Assembly (NCBI GenBank): GCA_902802265.1
Contig: CADCLN010000017.1
Coordinates: 1-64,000, forward strand
DNA: 64,000 bases
Source of the DNA: an uncultured Bacteroidales bacterium
GTDB lineage: Bacteria; Bacteroidota; Bacteroidia; Bacteroidales; Bacteroidaceae
Direction: 5' to 3'
The position numbers and the translations under genes are program-made. This document shows, one piece after another, positions 8,465 through 17,458 of this stretch. The notes beneath the pieces were generated by a model that saw only the letters and a list, made by a program, of their open reading frames with translations, was not told the origin of the DNA and made no database searches. The first letter of the stretch is position 1. Every line of letters begins with the position of its first letter.

Positions 8465-8744
8465 TCACAAAGATATCCTCGTCGGGTGTCTTCATGTAGT
8501 AACGTTCACGGGCAATGCGTCGCAAAGCCTCAGGGTCGGACTTCAGGCTGTTCAGCGTAGCCTTGTCCTGATTGAATTTGCGCTGATATGCGTCAATCTC
8601 CCCCTTCAGCTTGGCAATTTCCTGTTGCTGCGCATAACGGTTTATCAGACTGCTTTCGCCGAAGAACGTGATAGCCACTGCAAAAAGCAGGAAGACAAAC
8701 ACGTACTTCAACTTGAAAAGAAAATATTTCATGCTGCGTTTCAT
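8448..8744 (-). CDS. FtsB/DivIC-family septum formation initiator
   Basis: 98 residues: a short basic N-terminus, one membrane helix (YVFVFLLFAVAITFFG, about residues 14-29), then a coiled coil (QQQEIAKLKGEIDAYQRKF) and the family's end motif ALRRIARERYYMK. These proteins join the FtsQ-FtsL division complex at the septum. Length and architecture are complete. Confidence 0.88.
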   Translation of the reverse strand: MKRSMKYFLFKLKYVFVFLLFAVAITFFGESSLINRYAQQQEIAKLKGEIDAYQRKFNQDKATLNSLKSDPEALRRIARERYYMKTPDEDIFVIEDED

Positions 8745-8770
8745 ATCGTGTCTCTATATAGGTTTTTTGT

Positions 8771-11236
8771 TTATTTCAATTTTGCCCTGATAATGTTCAC
8801 CGAATAAGACGGTACATCGAACAGCAACTTGCTGCCCCGCTGAGCCAAATGAACCTCGCCTCGCCGTGGCACCACCTTTTCGGGCTCTTCCATCGTGTTC
8901 TCGTCTGTGCCCTCAGCCGAAGATAGGCGTTCCAGTGTGGCGGATGCAGCCTGGCAGTTCTGCAGGTTGATAGTGCCGTCGGTGGGTCCCCAGCCCGTGT
9001 TTACCACCTTGATGATAAGTTCATTGTTCGGTTCGTCCAGGGTTGTGCTGGCAAACACACCCCTCATCATGCTGTGCTGCAGGCGACCGCCCATTTCCAG
9101 CTTGCCGTCAATGTAGCAAGTAATGCTGTCGCCATCCACATCCACTTGCAAGTCATACCAGCGGCCATCCTCCACACGGAAGTCTTTCTCTCTCGCCAGC
9201 TGGATGCGACCGCCGCCATTGCCCTGCTCAATGTTGTTTTTCGAGTTTGACCAACCGCCCACGTTGAACCAGTTATACACCTCCCTGTCTTTGTAGCCAA
9301 ACATCAGCATGAAACCTTCGTTGCCACGCTGCTTCTGGGCACGTACTTTGTAGGTGTATTTCTTGTCGGTGAACGTTTCGGGCGAAATCAGCATGGCAGG
9401 TTCTTGGCGTGAACGCTGGCTCACTTCGTTGCCCGATCCGCGCCATTCGCCGCTTACCGTCTGCCACTTGGAGAGGTCCGACAGGTTCACGGCTTTTCCA
9501 TCGACAATGTACTGCGCATCGGCATACTTCACATTTGTGTTCCATGTAGCCAGTCCCAAGTGTACGGGCTGTTCTTTCTGCTCGATCACGGGTTTTTCGG
9601 GCAATTTGGCGGTCCAGTTGGTCTTTACCACTCGTGTGCCAATGTTGTTGGGGAACAGTTTTTGCACATAGTACGAAGGTGTGCCCATGCACCGGTCCGA
9701 ATTGAATCGAATCATGTCGGGTGCCCACTTCACGTTGTTCTCATTCACAAAGATAGGCGCATACGAGTTCAGCGGCACAATGTCGCTGTTGTTCTCCATA
9801 CCCATCATATAGACAGCCTCACCCAGCGCAGCATTCAGGTTGCCCACCTTGCCAAACAGACTGGTCACGGCATACTCGCCCACATAAATCTTATACTTCG
9901 AGCGGTCATACGTGTCATACTTGTGGAAGCGGTCGGCAAACCATTTCGGGTTGCGGTAATAGTGCTCATCCACCATTTCCACGGGGTACTCGTTGCGCCA
10001 CGACGGTTCGTCCGTGCCCCACGACTCCACATTGCCTATGCAGTGCATATTGGGGTACTTCGCCTTGATACATTCGTAGAACATCTTGTAACGCTGCGGA
10101 TACTCAATAGACTGGTCGCGGTTCGAGTCCATAAAGAAATTGTAGTTCTCGTTTCCAATCTCCAGATATTCAATATTGAACGGAGCGGGATGTCCGTTCT
10201 TGGCACGCAGCGCACCATACTTCGTGGTGACGTCGCCGTTGGCATACTCCAGCGCATTCATGCACTCGTCAATCCACATTTGCAACGAATCGAGCGGTGT
10301 GTAGCCACCATGCCAGATGCCCACATTCACCACGTAGAGAGGCTTTGCACCCAAATCTTCAGCCAGCTGCAGATACTCGTGGAAACCCATGCCGTCCGTC
10401 GTGCGGTAACCCCAGTTCACATTCATGTGTCCTGGGCGTTCCTCTATCGGACCGATGGTGCGCTCCCAGCGGAACGCATTCTCTGGGCTGACCTGTCCCT
10501 CCACAAAGCAACCGCCAGGGAAACGCATGAACTTCGGCTTCATGTCGGCGAGCATGTGAGCCAGGTCGGGACGCATACCGTTCTCGCGGTCCTTGAACGT
10601 TGGCGGGAACAGGCTCACCACGTCCAGCTGGAACGTGCCAGGCACGTTGGTAATCAGGTCAAACACCGCCTTCGGGTCGTTGCCCGTTGCCTTGATGGTC
10701 GCCGTATATTTCTGCCACTTCTCCGTCAGTTTCACGGGGATATCCACTTCGCCCAGATTGCTGATCATGCCCTCTGTGCGGAGCAGAGCCTTCAGCGTGG
10801 CCTTATACTTCTTGTCGCTCTTTGCCCAGAACGAAAGCTTGTACTCGCGACCCTTCACCACGTTCATGCCCCAGTAGCCCTCGTTGCTCACGCCAGCCAT
10901 GTTGTTGCCGCCAGCCTGGGTCACGATGACCCGCAGCGAGTGCCTTTGTGCCCCGTTCATGGGGTCCTCCGCCGTCAGTTCGATGCTGGCACGGCTATGC
11001 TGGTTGTGTACAGCCTGCCAATGTACAGGCACGTTGGCATCATCCTCAAACGAGCGGTTCTGAATCAGTTCCGCATACAGGCCGCCGTCGGCAGCGTGGT
11101 TGATGTCCTCAAAGAAAATACCATAATGTGTAGGCGAAATCTTTGGTCCCAGGTTCTTCGCATCAATCGTGATATCCACCTGAGCCTCGGCAGTCATAGC
11201 TACGCCCAAAAGAAAAGCAGAAAATAAGTGTTTCAT
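8771..11236 (-). CDS. GH51 alpha-L-arabinofuranosidase with embedded LamG-like domain, secreted
   Basis: About 821 residues. A signal peptide (MKHLFSAFLLGVAMTAEAQ) is followed by the start of a GH51-type enzyme (GIFFEDINHAADGGLYAEL), a carbohydrate-binding segment, and the catalytic barrel with the acid/base glutamate in LEIGNENYN (about residue 362) and the nucleophile in YVGEYAVTS (about residue 454). The C-terminal beta domain is interrupted by a concanavalin/LamG-like module (about residues 605-750, around GFMLMFGYKDREVYNWFN), an arrangement known in Bacteroidetes GH51 enzymes. It removes arabinose side chains from plant arabinan or arabinoxylan. Start chosen at the signal peptide, 14 codons into the frame. 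No SusC/SusD pair is adjacent, so it stands outside a classical polysaccharide utilisation locus here. Confidence 0.93.
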   Translation of the reverse strand: MKHLFSAFLLGVAMTAEAQVDITIDAKNLGPKISPTHYGIFFEDINHAADGGLYAELIQNRSFEDDANVPVHWQAVHNQHSRASIELTAEDPMNGAQRHSLRVIVTQAGGNNMAGVSNEGYWGMNVVKGREYKLSFWAKSDKKYKATLKALLRTEGMISNLGEVDIPVKLTEKWQKYTATIKATGNDPKAVFDLITNVPGTFQLDVVSLFPPTFKDRENGMRPDLAHMLADMKPKFMRFPGGCFVEGQVSPENAFRWERTIGPIEERPGHMNVNWGYRTTDGMGFHEYLQLAEDLGAKPLYVVNVGIWHGGYTPLDSLQMWIDECMNALEYANGDVTTKYGALRAKNGHPAPFNIEYLEIGNENYNFFMDSNRDQSIEYPQRYKMFYECIKAKYPNMHCIGNVESWGTDEPSWRNEYPVEMVDEHYYRNPKWFADRFHKYDTYDRSKYKIYVGEYAVTSLFGKVGNLNAALGEAVYMMGMENNSDIVPLNSYAPIFVNENNVKWAPDMIRFNSDRCMGTPSYYVQKLFPNNIGTRVVKTNWTAKLPEKPVIEQKEQPVHLGLATWNTNVKYADAQYIVDGKAVNLSDLSKWQTVSGEWRGSGNEVSQRSRQEPAMLISPETFTDKKYTYKVRAQKQRGNEGFMLMFGYKDREVYNWFNVGGWSNSKNNIEQGNGGGRIQLAREKDFRVEDGRWYDLQVDVDGDSITCYIDGKLEMGGRLQHSMMRGVFASTTLDEPNNELIIKVVNTGWGPTDGTINLQNCQAASATLERLSSAEGTDENTMEEPEKVVPRRGEVHLAQRGSKLLFDVPSYSVNIIRAKLK

Positions 11237-11613
11237 CAATTTGTCTATTTTTTTGCAAAGATGACAAAAAACCTGCATATTTGCAATTATTTTTCAGAAA
11301 AAGAGTCCCCAAAGCATCAAAATCTATTTTTAAATCAATTTTATGGCAGAGAAATGAATGTTTGTTGCAACATTGCAGGCATTTGCAACAAGCCGACGCC
11401 ACACCACCAATTTAGTAACAGTTAAGTTTTGAATTGACAAGAGCCGTGTTTTTGTCCTAACATGTTTAATAAATGTAAAAAGAGAATTTTATTGATTTTT
11501 CTCATGTTTTGTTTGTTTCATTAAGAAAAAAATGTTTACTTTGCGACGTGTTTTGTGGGAAATGTGCGGTCGATGAATAAGTTCGAACCAAATTCACTTT
11601 AAAAACAATCGTT

Positions 11614-13812
11614 ATGAAGAAAATGTTTCTCCTTGTAAATTGGGTGCTGGCATTCATGCTGTGCCAGCCAGTAGCGGCACAAGACAGCCGGATTGTCATA
11701 GGCAATGAAGCCTATGAGTTATCTATTTGTGATATGGATGGTGACGGCAAGCTGACCGTGGCCGACATTGCCGCGTTGATTGATTTGTACCTTACGGGGG
11801 AAGAACCCATCGTGGATGAAAAGAACAACCAGTTCACGCTGAGTCTTCCCGAAGAAGCCCCTGTGTCGGAGGTCTTTGTCAAGGCATACGGCGCAGAAGT
11901 AACTCCCGACAGCAACCACGACTATGCTACGAGTGCCAACGTCGTGTCGGTCGTGGATGGGCAGGGCAGAATGATCTACGACTGCTGTGCTTCGCTCGAT
12001 ACGGTGAATGTTCAGCGCACCCTCAATCTGAATGCGCTGGAAACGGCCTACAGTCTGCTCTTGCCTGTGTTCCCCAATATGTTTGAGACAACATCCGACA
12101 GAACCCTCAACACCCTGAAGTCTCTGCTGTCCGAATTGTCCGAGACACACGCATTGGCAGCTGCCATCGACCGCAGCATCGTCAACTGTGGCTATCTGGA
12201 CATGGAAAGCATCGACACCGAATATCAGGCTGCCGTTGACCGCATCGTGGAGAAACTGGGACTGCGAGACAATTATCTGAAGGCAGAAACAGGTGCACGC
12301 CGGCGCTTGGCTCCCAAAGCCCCCGCCATTGTGAACGGGAATAGTGTCTGGGGCTTGAAACTGGTGATGAACAGCAGCGAGTGGGTTGAAAACGCCTCTG
12401 AGAAATACTGGAAATGCAACCTGACAGCCTACAACTCCAATCGCTTTGCCTACACTGCATGGATTCGCGGTTGCAAGGGTGATGACGGCTATGCTCATTA
12501 TAATGAGGACGCTACCTATGACCTCGTCAGGGAAAGAATCTTGAAACCCCAGCGTGTATCGACATTCATGGAGAATTTCACAGACCCCATAACGAAGCCC
12601 TTCAAAAAGGATTCGTGGGAAGGACTGGCCAATTACTTCAGCGATACGTACAGGTTGTTTACGGAAGAAGGCTTTTGGTTTGACGACATGACGTGGGACA
12701 ATACCAAGAAAACGTTTGACATGGATTTCACCACTCCACGTGATGTGGTGATTGTGGCGGGTCCTGCTGACGATAGGCTGATGAATTATTATAATGTGGC
12801 AAAAGCCATCTTTACTCCCATGATGAAGGCAATCATGAAGGGAGCAATGGAAGCCGAGGATGAAGACTATCTGCTGAATTTCAGCATTGATATGGTAACA
12901 GACCCCATTTATTGGAATGATTTTTTAGCCATCATGGTGAACGACAATAAAGGCTGGGGCACCAAGGCAAAGGAGATTGCAACATTGACTTGGCCTAAGA
13001 TGAGCAAGCATCTGGATGGATATATTCAGGAAAAGGTAAAGACAAAGTCATCGCAATGGATTTGGGATCATTATGGATTCACACGGGCTGGTGAACTACA
13101 AAAGGCCGTAGAAGACATTTCGGACAATTGGAATGTCTATCTCAAGAAAGTGGAGAAGTATGGCGACATTGCATTGGGCGTATTGGGTCTGACCGAAGGC
13201 AGTTATTATTATGACTTGTCGCTGGATTTTGGACAGGAAGAACATGAAGCGGTTGACCTGGGTCTCAGCGTGAAATGGGCAACCATGAACGTCGGTGCAA
13301 GTGCTCCTGAAGAGTACGGAGACTACTTCGCCTGGGGCGAAACCGAACCGAAAGACTATTATGACTGGGAAACCTATAGATGGTGCAACGGTTCAAAAAA
13401 AACAATGACCAAGTACTGCACCAGTTCAAAGTATGGCACGGTTGACAACAAGACCGTTCTTGACCTGGAAGACGATGCAGCTCATGCGAATTGGGGTGGT
13501 ACATGGCGTATGCCAACCGAAGATGAATTTACGGAACTTCGGACGAAGTGTACGTGGGAATGGACAACTCAGAATGGTGTAAACGGCCGCAAGGTGACAG
13601 GTCCGAATGGCAATTCCATTTTCCTGCCTGCCGCGGGCGACCGCTGGAACGACCGCCTCTACTACGCGGGCCGCGACGGCGACTACTGGTCGAGTTCGCT
13701 CTACCCGGACGACGACAACGGCGCCTACGGCCTGAACTTCGATTCGGGCGGTACGGGCTGGAGCTACGGCGGCCGCGACAGCGGTCATTCTGTGCGCGCT
13801 GTCTGCCCGTAG
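11614..13812 (+). CDS. Secreted protein with dockerin-like module and C-terminal Fib_succ_major (putative DGR-variable) domain
   Basis: 732 residues. A signal peptide (about 1-23) is followed by a single dockerin-like EF-hand unit (CDMDGDGKLTVADIAALIDLYL, about 36-57). Residues ~60-540 match nothing I know. From ~545 (EHEAVDLGLSVKWATMNVG) it is the Bacteroidetes 'Fibrobacter succinogenes major paralogous' domain: YGDYFAWGETEPK, MTKYC, WRMPTEDEF, YWSSS, and terminal GHSVRAVCP. The last ~60 codons (13632-13805) are far richer in GC than the rest and dominated by GAC, GGC, TAC, AGC and CGC codons, the pattern left when AAC codons of a template are mutated at A. A near-consensus -7 word TTACTTTG lies at 11536-11543. 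Ligand unknown. Confidence 0.8.
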   Translation: MKKMFLLVNWVLAFMLCQPVAAQDSRIVIGNEAYELSICDMDGDGKLTVADIAALIDLYLTGEEPIVDEKNNQFTLSLPEEAPVSEVFVKAYGAEVTPDSNHDYATSANVVSVVDGQGRMIYDCCASLDTVNVQRTLNLNALETAYSLLLPVFPNMFETTSDRTLNTLKSLLSELSETHALAAAIDRSIVNCGYLDMESIDTEYQAAVDRIVEKLGLRDNYLKAETGARRRLAPKAPAIVNGNSVWGLKLVMNSSEWVENASEKYWKCNLTAYNSNRFAYTAWIRGCKGDDGYAHYNEDATYDLVRERILKPQRVSTFMENFTDPITKPFKKDSWEGLANYFSDTYRLFTEEGFWFDDMTWDNTKKTFDMDFTTPRDVVIVAGPADDRLMNYYNVAKAIFTPMMKAIMKGAMEAEDEDYLLNFSIDMVTDPIYWNDFLAIMVNDNKGWGTKAKEIATLTWPKMSKHLDGYIQEKVKTKSSQWIWDHYGFTRAGELQKAVEDISDNWNVYLKKVEKYGDIALGVLGLTEGSYYYDLSLDFGQEEHEAVDLGLSVKWATMNVGASAPEEYGDYFAWGETEPKDYYDWETYRWCNGSKKTMTKYCTSSKYGTVDNKTVLDLEDDAAHANWGGTWRMPTEDEFTELRTKCTWEWTTQNGVNGRKVTGPNGNSIFLPAAGDRWNDRLYYAGRDGDYWSSSLYPDDDNGAYGLNFDSGGTGWSYGGRDSGHSVRAVCP
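13632..13808 (+). other. Candidate variable region of a diversity-generating retroelement target
   Basis: This GC-rich tract encodes the C-terminal lectin-like fold. NNC codons predominate at positions where related proteins carry asparagine, and the end (GGTCATTCTGTGCGCGCTG) could act as the invariant initiation site. No reverse transcriptase or template repeat is present in the window, so any retroelement would have to act from elsewhere. Confidence 0.45.
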
Positions 13813-13866
13813 TTCCGAGAAGTTAGTGCATCCCTTCCCTCCACGGGCAAGGACACGCAACCCCCA

Positions 13867-13948
13867 AAGCCTTTCGCCTGTGCGCAGGTGCAGGCGGCGG
13901 CTCTCAAGAAAGGAGCCGTTGCAGCACCTGCGCACAGGCGAAAGGCTT
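13867..13948. repeat. Perfect 25-bp inverted repeat with inner hairpin
   Basis: 13867-13891 is the exact reverse complement of 13924-13948; within the loop CGGCTC pairs with GAGCCG. It stands 55 bases after the stop codon of the Fib_succ_major gene. It may be a transcription terminator (though the T tract is poor) or a cruciform-forming element of the kind found after variable regions. Confidence 0.8.
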
Positions 13949-14022
13949 GTTTCTTGCCGTTTTCAGCCATATTTTTACAACAGTTCTGCATGAAAACCAA
14001 CAAAAATAAGGTTTTTGGACAA

Positions 14023-14200
14023 AAATCTGTCATTTCTGTCATTGTTTGTTCATTGTGCTGAAAACCAATGGATTTATCAATGACAGATTCCCGAAAAATC
14101 TGTCATAATCTGTCATTTCTGTCATTGAATCTGTCATCCGTCATCAGACTGTCAAACAAAGGCTTGAACATGCCAATGACGGAATGACAGATTTTTTTCC
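14023..14200. repeat. Cluster of TCTGTCAT words in both orientations
   Basis: About eight copies of TCTGTCAT or ATGACAGA occur here, including TGACAGATT...AATCTGTCA facing each other around 14077-14105. No coding potential is seen in 13813-14411 apart from this, the hairpin and the 22-bp array. Confidence 0.6.
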
Positions 14201-14241
14201 GAAAATCCCCATAAGGGGAATATGATTGGAGGACACAGCGG

Positions 14242-14373
14242 CGGCGGCACTGCATTGCTGCTACCGTGGCAAAGTTCTGCCGTTGCAGTAGCACTGCATT
14301 GCCACCGCAGTAGCAAAGTTCTCCCACCGCAGTGGCAATGTAGTGCCACTGGAGTGGGAGAACTTTCGTACCG
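14242..14373. repeat. Array of six 22-bp units (locus 2), last one inverted
   Basis: Units start at about 14242, then 14264, 14286, 14308, 14330 and 14352. Cores alternate between GCAAAGTTCT and GCACTGCATTGC/GCAATGTAGTGC; the final unit is inverted (GAGTGGGAGAACTTTCG) and pairs with 14313-14327. The unit before it is itself palindromic (CAGTGGCA ... TGCCACTG). The array lies between two convergent gene ends. Confidence 0.85.
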
Positions 14374-14411
14374 CAGAGGATAACGGATTCCGCGGATTGA
14401 TGTTTGGAGTG

Positions 14412-15332
14412 TCAGAAGAGCTTGTTGGGATATACGCCGTCGGCAACAAGTTGGGCGATGCGCTGAACGGTAGCTTCACGGTCGGCTGCGTAGGTCACGC
14501 CGAACCAGACGCTGGTGGTGTCGAGCACTTCGACGGTGCTGGTGCCTTCGGTGATGAGCTTGTTGACCATGAGGGGGATGAAGAATTCGGCTTTGAGGTT
14601 CTCCATGTTCTTGGGGTCGCTGAGGAATTCCTTGAAGTAGGCCTCGCTGTGCTCGAAGTAGTCGGGTGTGAAGCCCCACATGTTCATGCTGACGGGCACG
14701 TTTTCGGGAAGTGGAATCCATTCGCCCTGTTCGTCTTTGTAGCAGATGGCGTTGCCTTTGTCTGCCTGGCGCATGATTTCGGTGCGCTCCACCACATCGG
14801 TGAGGTGGCGGTTGTCGTCGTACTCACAGATGCCGCGAGCCACAGAACCGTTCTCGGAGAGTGTGTTGCAGCAGCGGAAGCCCACCATGGCGTATTTGTT
14901 CTTGGAGCCTTCGGGCAGGTTGGAGAGGAATTTGCCGATGCTCATGAAGGCATCGCGTCCGTAGAAGTCGTCGCAGTTGATGACGGCGAAGGGTTCCTTG
15001 ATGATGTCCTTGCCCATCAGCACGGCGTGGTTGGTTCCCCAGGGTTTCTGACGGCCTTCGGGACACTTGAAGCCTGCGGGCAGGGCGTCGATGCTCTGGA
15101 AACAGAGTTCGCAGGGCACTACACCCTCGTATTTCGAGAGGATTTGTGTGCGGAACTGTTCTTCAAAGTCTTTGCGGATGACCCAGACGATTTTGCCGAA
15201 TCCCGCTTTTACTGCGTCGTAGATGGAGTAGTCCATGATGGTTTCGCCGTTGGGGCCGAGTCCGTCGAGCTGCTTCAAGCCACCGTAGCGGCTGCCCATT
15301 CCTGCAGCGAGGAGAAAAAGAGTAGGTTTCAT
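14412..15332 (-). CDS. Sugar-nucleotidyltransferase-like protein
   Basis: 306 residues beginning MKPTLFLLAAGMGSRYGGLKQ, the GxGxR signature loop of NTP-transferase-fold nucleotidyltransferases with the usual downstream lysine. INCDDFYGRDA near residue 118 supplies the metal-binding aspartates. The fold is certain; the sugar is not. It is not RfbA, GalU or GlmU by sequence, but belongs to the uncharacterised Bacteroidetes branch annotated simply as nucleotidyltransferase. It is monocistronic with a TATCTTTG promoter 64-71 bases upstream. Confidence 0.85.
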   Translation of the reverse strand: MKPTLFLLAAGMGSRYGGLKQLDGLGPNGETIMDYSIYDAVKAGFGKIVWVIRKDFEEQFRTQILSKYEGVVPCELCFQSIDALPAGFKCPEGRQKPWGTNHAVLMGKDIIKEPFAVINCDDFYGRDAFMSIGKFLSNLPEGSKNKYAMVGFRCCNTLSENGSVARGICEYDDNRHLTDVVERTEIMRQADKGNAICYKDEQGEWIPLPENVPVSMNMWGFTPDYFEHSEAYFKEFLSDPKNMENLKAEFFIPLMVNKLITEGTSTVEVLDTTSVWFGVTYAADREATVQRIAQLVADGVYPNKLF

Positions 15333-15395
15333 ATAGGTTTAATTTAAAAATGAAAAATTAAAGATTAAAAATCGGTTTGTTCATGTTTTCAGCCG

Positions 15396-15403
15396 CAAAG
15401 ATA
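15396..15403 (-). promoter_or_regulatory. -7 element TATCTTTG for the nucleotidyltransferase gene
   Basis: Exact TAnnTTTG match on the minus strand, in a 135-base gap with nothing else recognisable. Confidence 0.55.
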
Positions 15404-15467
15404 ATGAAAGTGTGGAAAAGGAGCAAGACAATTAACAAATAACCATTAAATTTTAACAAATGGGCAT

Positions 15468-16415
15468 TTATGGAACTTTGTTCATTACCATCTTCGTCCA
15501 CACAGGCAGGTGGTCGCTGATGCCCCCGTTGTAGCGCGGACCGAGGAAGGTGCGGAAGGGTTTTGTGCCGCCGTTGGTCTTGTCGGGTTCGAGCAGGAAG
15601 GGGAGGTTGGCAATGCCGCTTTCCGTCTGGATGCGGTCTGACTTTATGAGGATGTGGTCGAGCGTGGACCAGTTGCCCTGATATTTGTAGGTGCCAGGGT
15701 GTGTGCCCTTGATGACGTCTTTGAATCCACGGAGGGAGAAGGGTTTGAGCCGTTTGCCTGTGAGTTCGTCGTTGAAGTCGCCCATGATGACGATGTGGGG
15801 TTGCTGGCGGGCCTGGCTGACGGAGTCTGCGTTTTGCAGCAGTTGCTGGATGGCGGCTTTTCGGTTTCGGGCTGCTGCGGTTCCTCCTAATCGGGAGGGT
15901 AGGTGCAGGAGGTAGATGTCGAGCGTGTCGCCTGTGGGCATGAGGCCTGTGGCGTGGAGGATGTCGCGCACGGGGTCGCGGGTTTCGGGACGGATGCTTT
16001 CGTGATGGATGAGCCGGAAGCGCATGGGGGCATAGATGAGGGCGACGTTGATGCCGCGTGGGTCGTTGCTGTGGGTGATGATGTATTGGTAGCCCAGTCG
16101 GCGCAGCTGGGTGTGCTGGGTGAGATAGGTGAGCACGGTGTCGTTTTCCACTTCGCACAGTCCCACGATGTCTAAGGGTTTCAGGCTGTCGGCTGCGACA
16201 ATGGTCTTGCTGATTTCTCGTAGTTTACGGAAGAATCGGTAGCGTGACCATCGGTGGCTGCCATTGGGCAGAAACTCTTCGTCTTGTTTCCCCTCGGTGT
16301 GGAGGGTGTCGAAGGCGTTTTCTACGTTCCATGCCATGAGGGAAAAGGTGTCTTGTGCCTGGATGGGAACGCAAAGCAGGAATAGGGTATAGAGGAGGAT
16401 GTGCGGGGACTTCAT
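15468..16415 (-). CDS. Secreted endonuclease/exonuclease/phosphatase family protein
   Basis: 315 residues. A signal peptide (HILLYTLFLLCVPIQAQ) precedes the EEP fold: LMAWNVENAFD (metal site), GLCEVENDTVL (catalytic glutamate), IVIMGDFNDEL, and terminal ISDHLPVWTKM carrying the conserved aspartate-histidine. The family includes nucleases and phosphodiesterases; with a signal peptide it probably acts in the periplasm or outside the cell, perhaps on DNA. The start ATG overlaps the mutY stop as ATGA (16412-16415), indicating translational coupling. Confidence 0.88.
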   Translation of the reverse strand: MKSPHILLYTLFLLCVPIQAQDTFSLMAWNVENAFDTLHTEGKQDEEFLPNGSHRWSRYRFFRKLREISKTIVAADSLKPLDIVGLCEVENDTVLTYLTQHTQLRRLGYQYIITHSNDPRGINVALIYAPMRFRLIHHESIRPETRDPVRDILHATGLMPTGDTLDIYLLHLPSRLGGTAAARNRKAAIQQLLQNADSVSQARQQPHIVIMGDFNDELTGKRLKPFSLRGFKDVIKGTHPGTYKYQGNWSTLDHILIKSDRIQTESGIANLPFLLEPDKTNGGTKPFRTFLGPRYNGGISDHLPVWTKMVMNKVP

Positions 16416-17428
16416 AGGGCTTCGAACAGGATTTGGATGAGGCGTGGCAGGGCGTAGTGGTCGAGTTGGTCTTCTGCAATCCATGTGTAGCTGTCGGTGA
16501 GGGCAGGTCGTGTGGGGAGTTCAAGGAAGTAGAAGTCTGCCAGCAGGATGCGGTGGGTGAGGATGTGCTTGACGTTTTGCCGCAGAGGAATGGCTTGGGC
16601 AATCAGAGCCTGGGCGGTTGCTTCGGGGAGTGGCATGTGCTTGGCCAGGGTGTCGGTTGTCAGCAGGGGTTCCCACAGTCCTTGCCAGATGTCGCCTGAG
16701 GGTCGGCGGCGGAGGGCTGTGTGGTGGTTGCAGCGTAGGTAGAGGTAGGTGATTCGGCGGGTTTGTATGGTGAGAGTCCGTTGTTTGACGGGCAGCCCCT
16801 CGATGCGTCCTGTGTGCAGGGCATCGCAGGTGTCTTGCAGGGGGCAGAGGATGCAGCGTGGGGATTGCGGTGTGCACTGGATGGCGCCGAAGTCCATCAT
16901 GGCTTGGTTGAAGGCTGCGGGCTGGTCGGCAGGCAGGAGGGACTGGGCGAGGGTGGTGAAGAGTTTCTTGCCCTGTGTGGTGTTGATGGGTGTATCGATG
17001 CCGTAGTGTCTGGCCAAGACCCGATAGGCGTTGCCATCGACGGCGGCGGCGGGAATGCCGAAGGCGAAGCTGGCGATGGCTGCTGCGGTGTAGTCGCCCA
17101 CGCCTTTCAGGTGTCGGATGTCTTCGAGAGTGTCGGGAAAGTGGCCGAGGGCAGCAATCTGCTTGGCTGCTGCGTGGAGGTTGCGTGCTCGGCTGTAGTA
17201 TCCGAGTCCTTGCCACTGGCGGAGCACTTCGTCCTGGGTGGCAGCGGCGAGGTCTTCCACATGTGGCCATCGCTGCATGAAGCGTAGCCAGTAGTCGAGT
17301 CCTTGCTGGATGCGTGTCTGCTGAAGGATGATTTCGCTGATCCAGATGGCGTAGGGGTCTTGGGTGTGTCGCCACGGCAGGTCGCGTCGGTGTTGATGGT
17401 ACCAGTTGAGTAGGGTTTGTGTGAACAT
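16412..17428 (-). CDS. mutY: A/G-specific adenine DNA glycosylase
   Basis: 338 residues. The helix-hairpin-helix GPD-type motif appears as LKGVGDYTAAAIASFAFG with the catalytic aspartate in AVDGNAYRVLAR. The iron-sulfur loop CTPQSPRCILCPLQDTC has the C-x6-C-x2-C-x5-C spacing. A C-terminal MutT-like domain recognising 8-oxoG follows. It removes adenine mispaired with 8-oxoguanine. First gene of an operon with the EEP protein; promoter at 17449-17456. Confidence 0.96.
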   Translation of the reverse strand: MFTQTLLNWYHQHRRDLPWRHTQDPYAIWISEIILQQTRIQQGLDYWLRFMQRWPHVEDLAAATQDEVLRQWQGLGYYSRARNLHAAAKQIAALGHFPDTLEDIRHLKGVGDYTAAAIASFAFGIPAAAVDGNAYRVLARHYGIDTPINTTQGKKLFTTLAQSLLPADQPAAFNQAMMDFGAIQCTPQSPRCILCPLQDTCDALHTGRIEGLPVKQRTLTIQTRRITYLYLRCNHHTALRRRPSGDIWQGLWEPLLTTDTLAKHMPLPEATAQALIAQAIPLRQNVKHILTHRILLADFYFLELPTRPALTDSYTWIAEDQLDHYALPRLIQILFEAL

Positions 17429-17448
17429 GGTGTGTGTGAGTTTGGGTG

Positions 17449-17456
17449 CAAAGGTA
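17449..17456 (-). promoter_or_regulatory. mutY -7 element TACCTTTG
   Basis: Exact match on the minus strand, predicting a start about 15 bases before the mutY ATG. Confidence 0.6.
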
Positions 17457-17458
17457 AG

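Noticed and set aside
9560..11227. 555-residue frame opposite the GH51 gene
   Set aside because: Histidine/valine-rich shadow of a clear enzyme gene on the other strand; no motifs.
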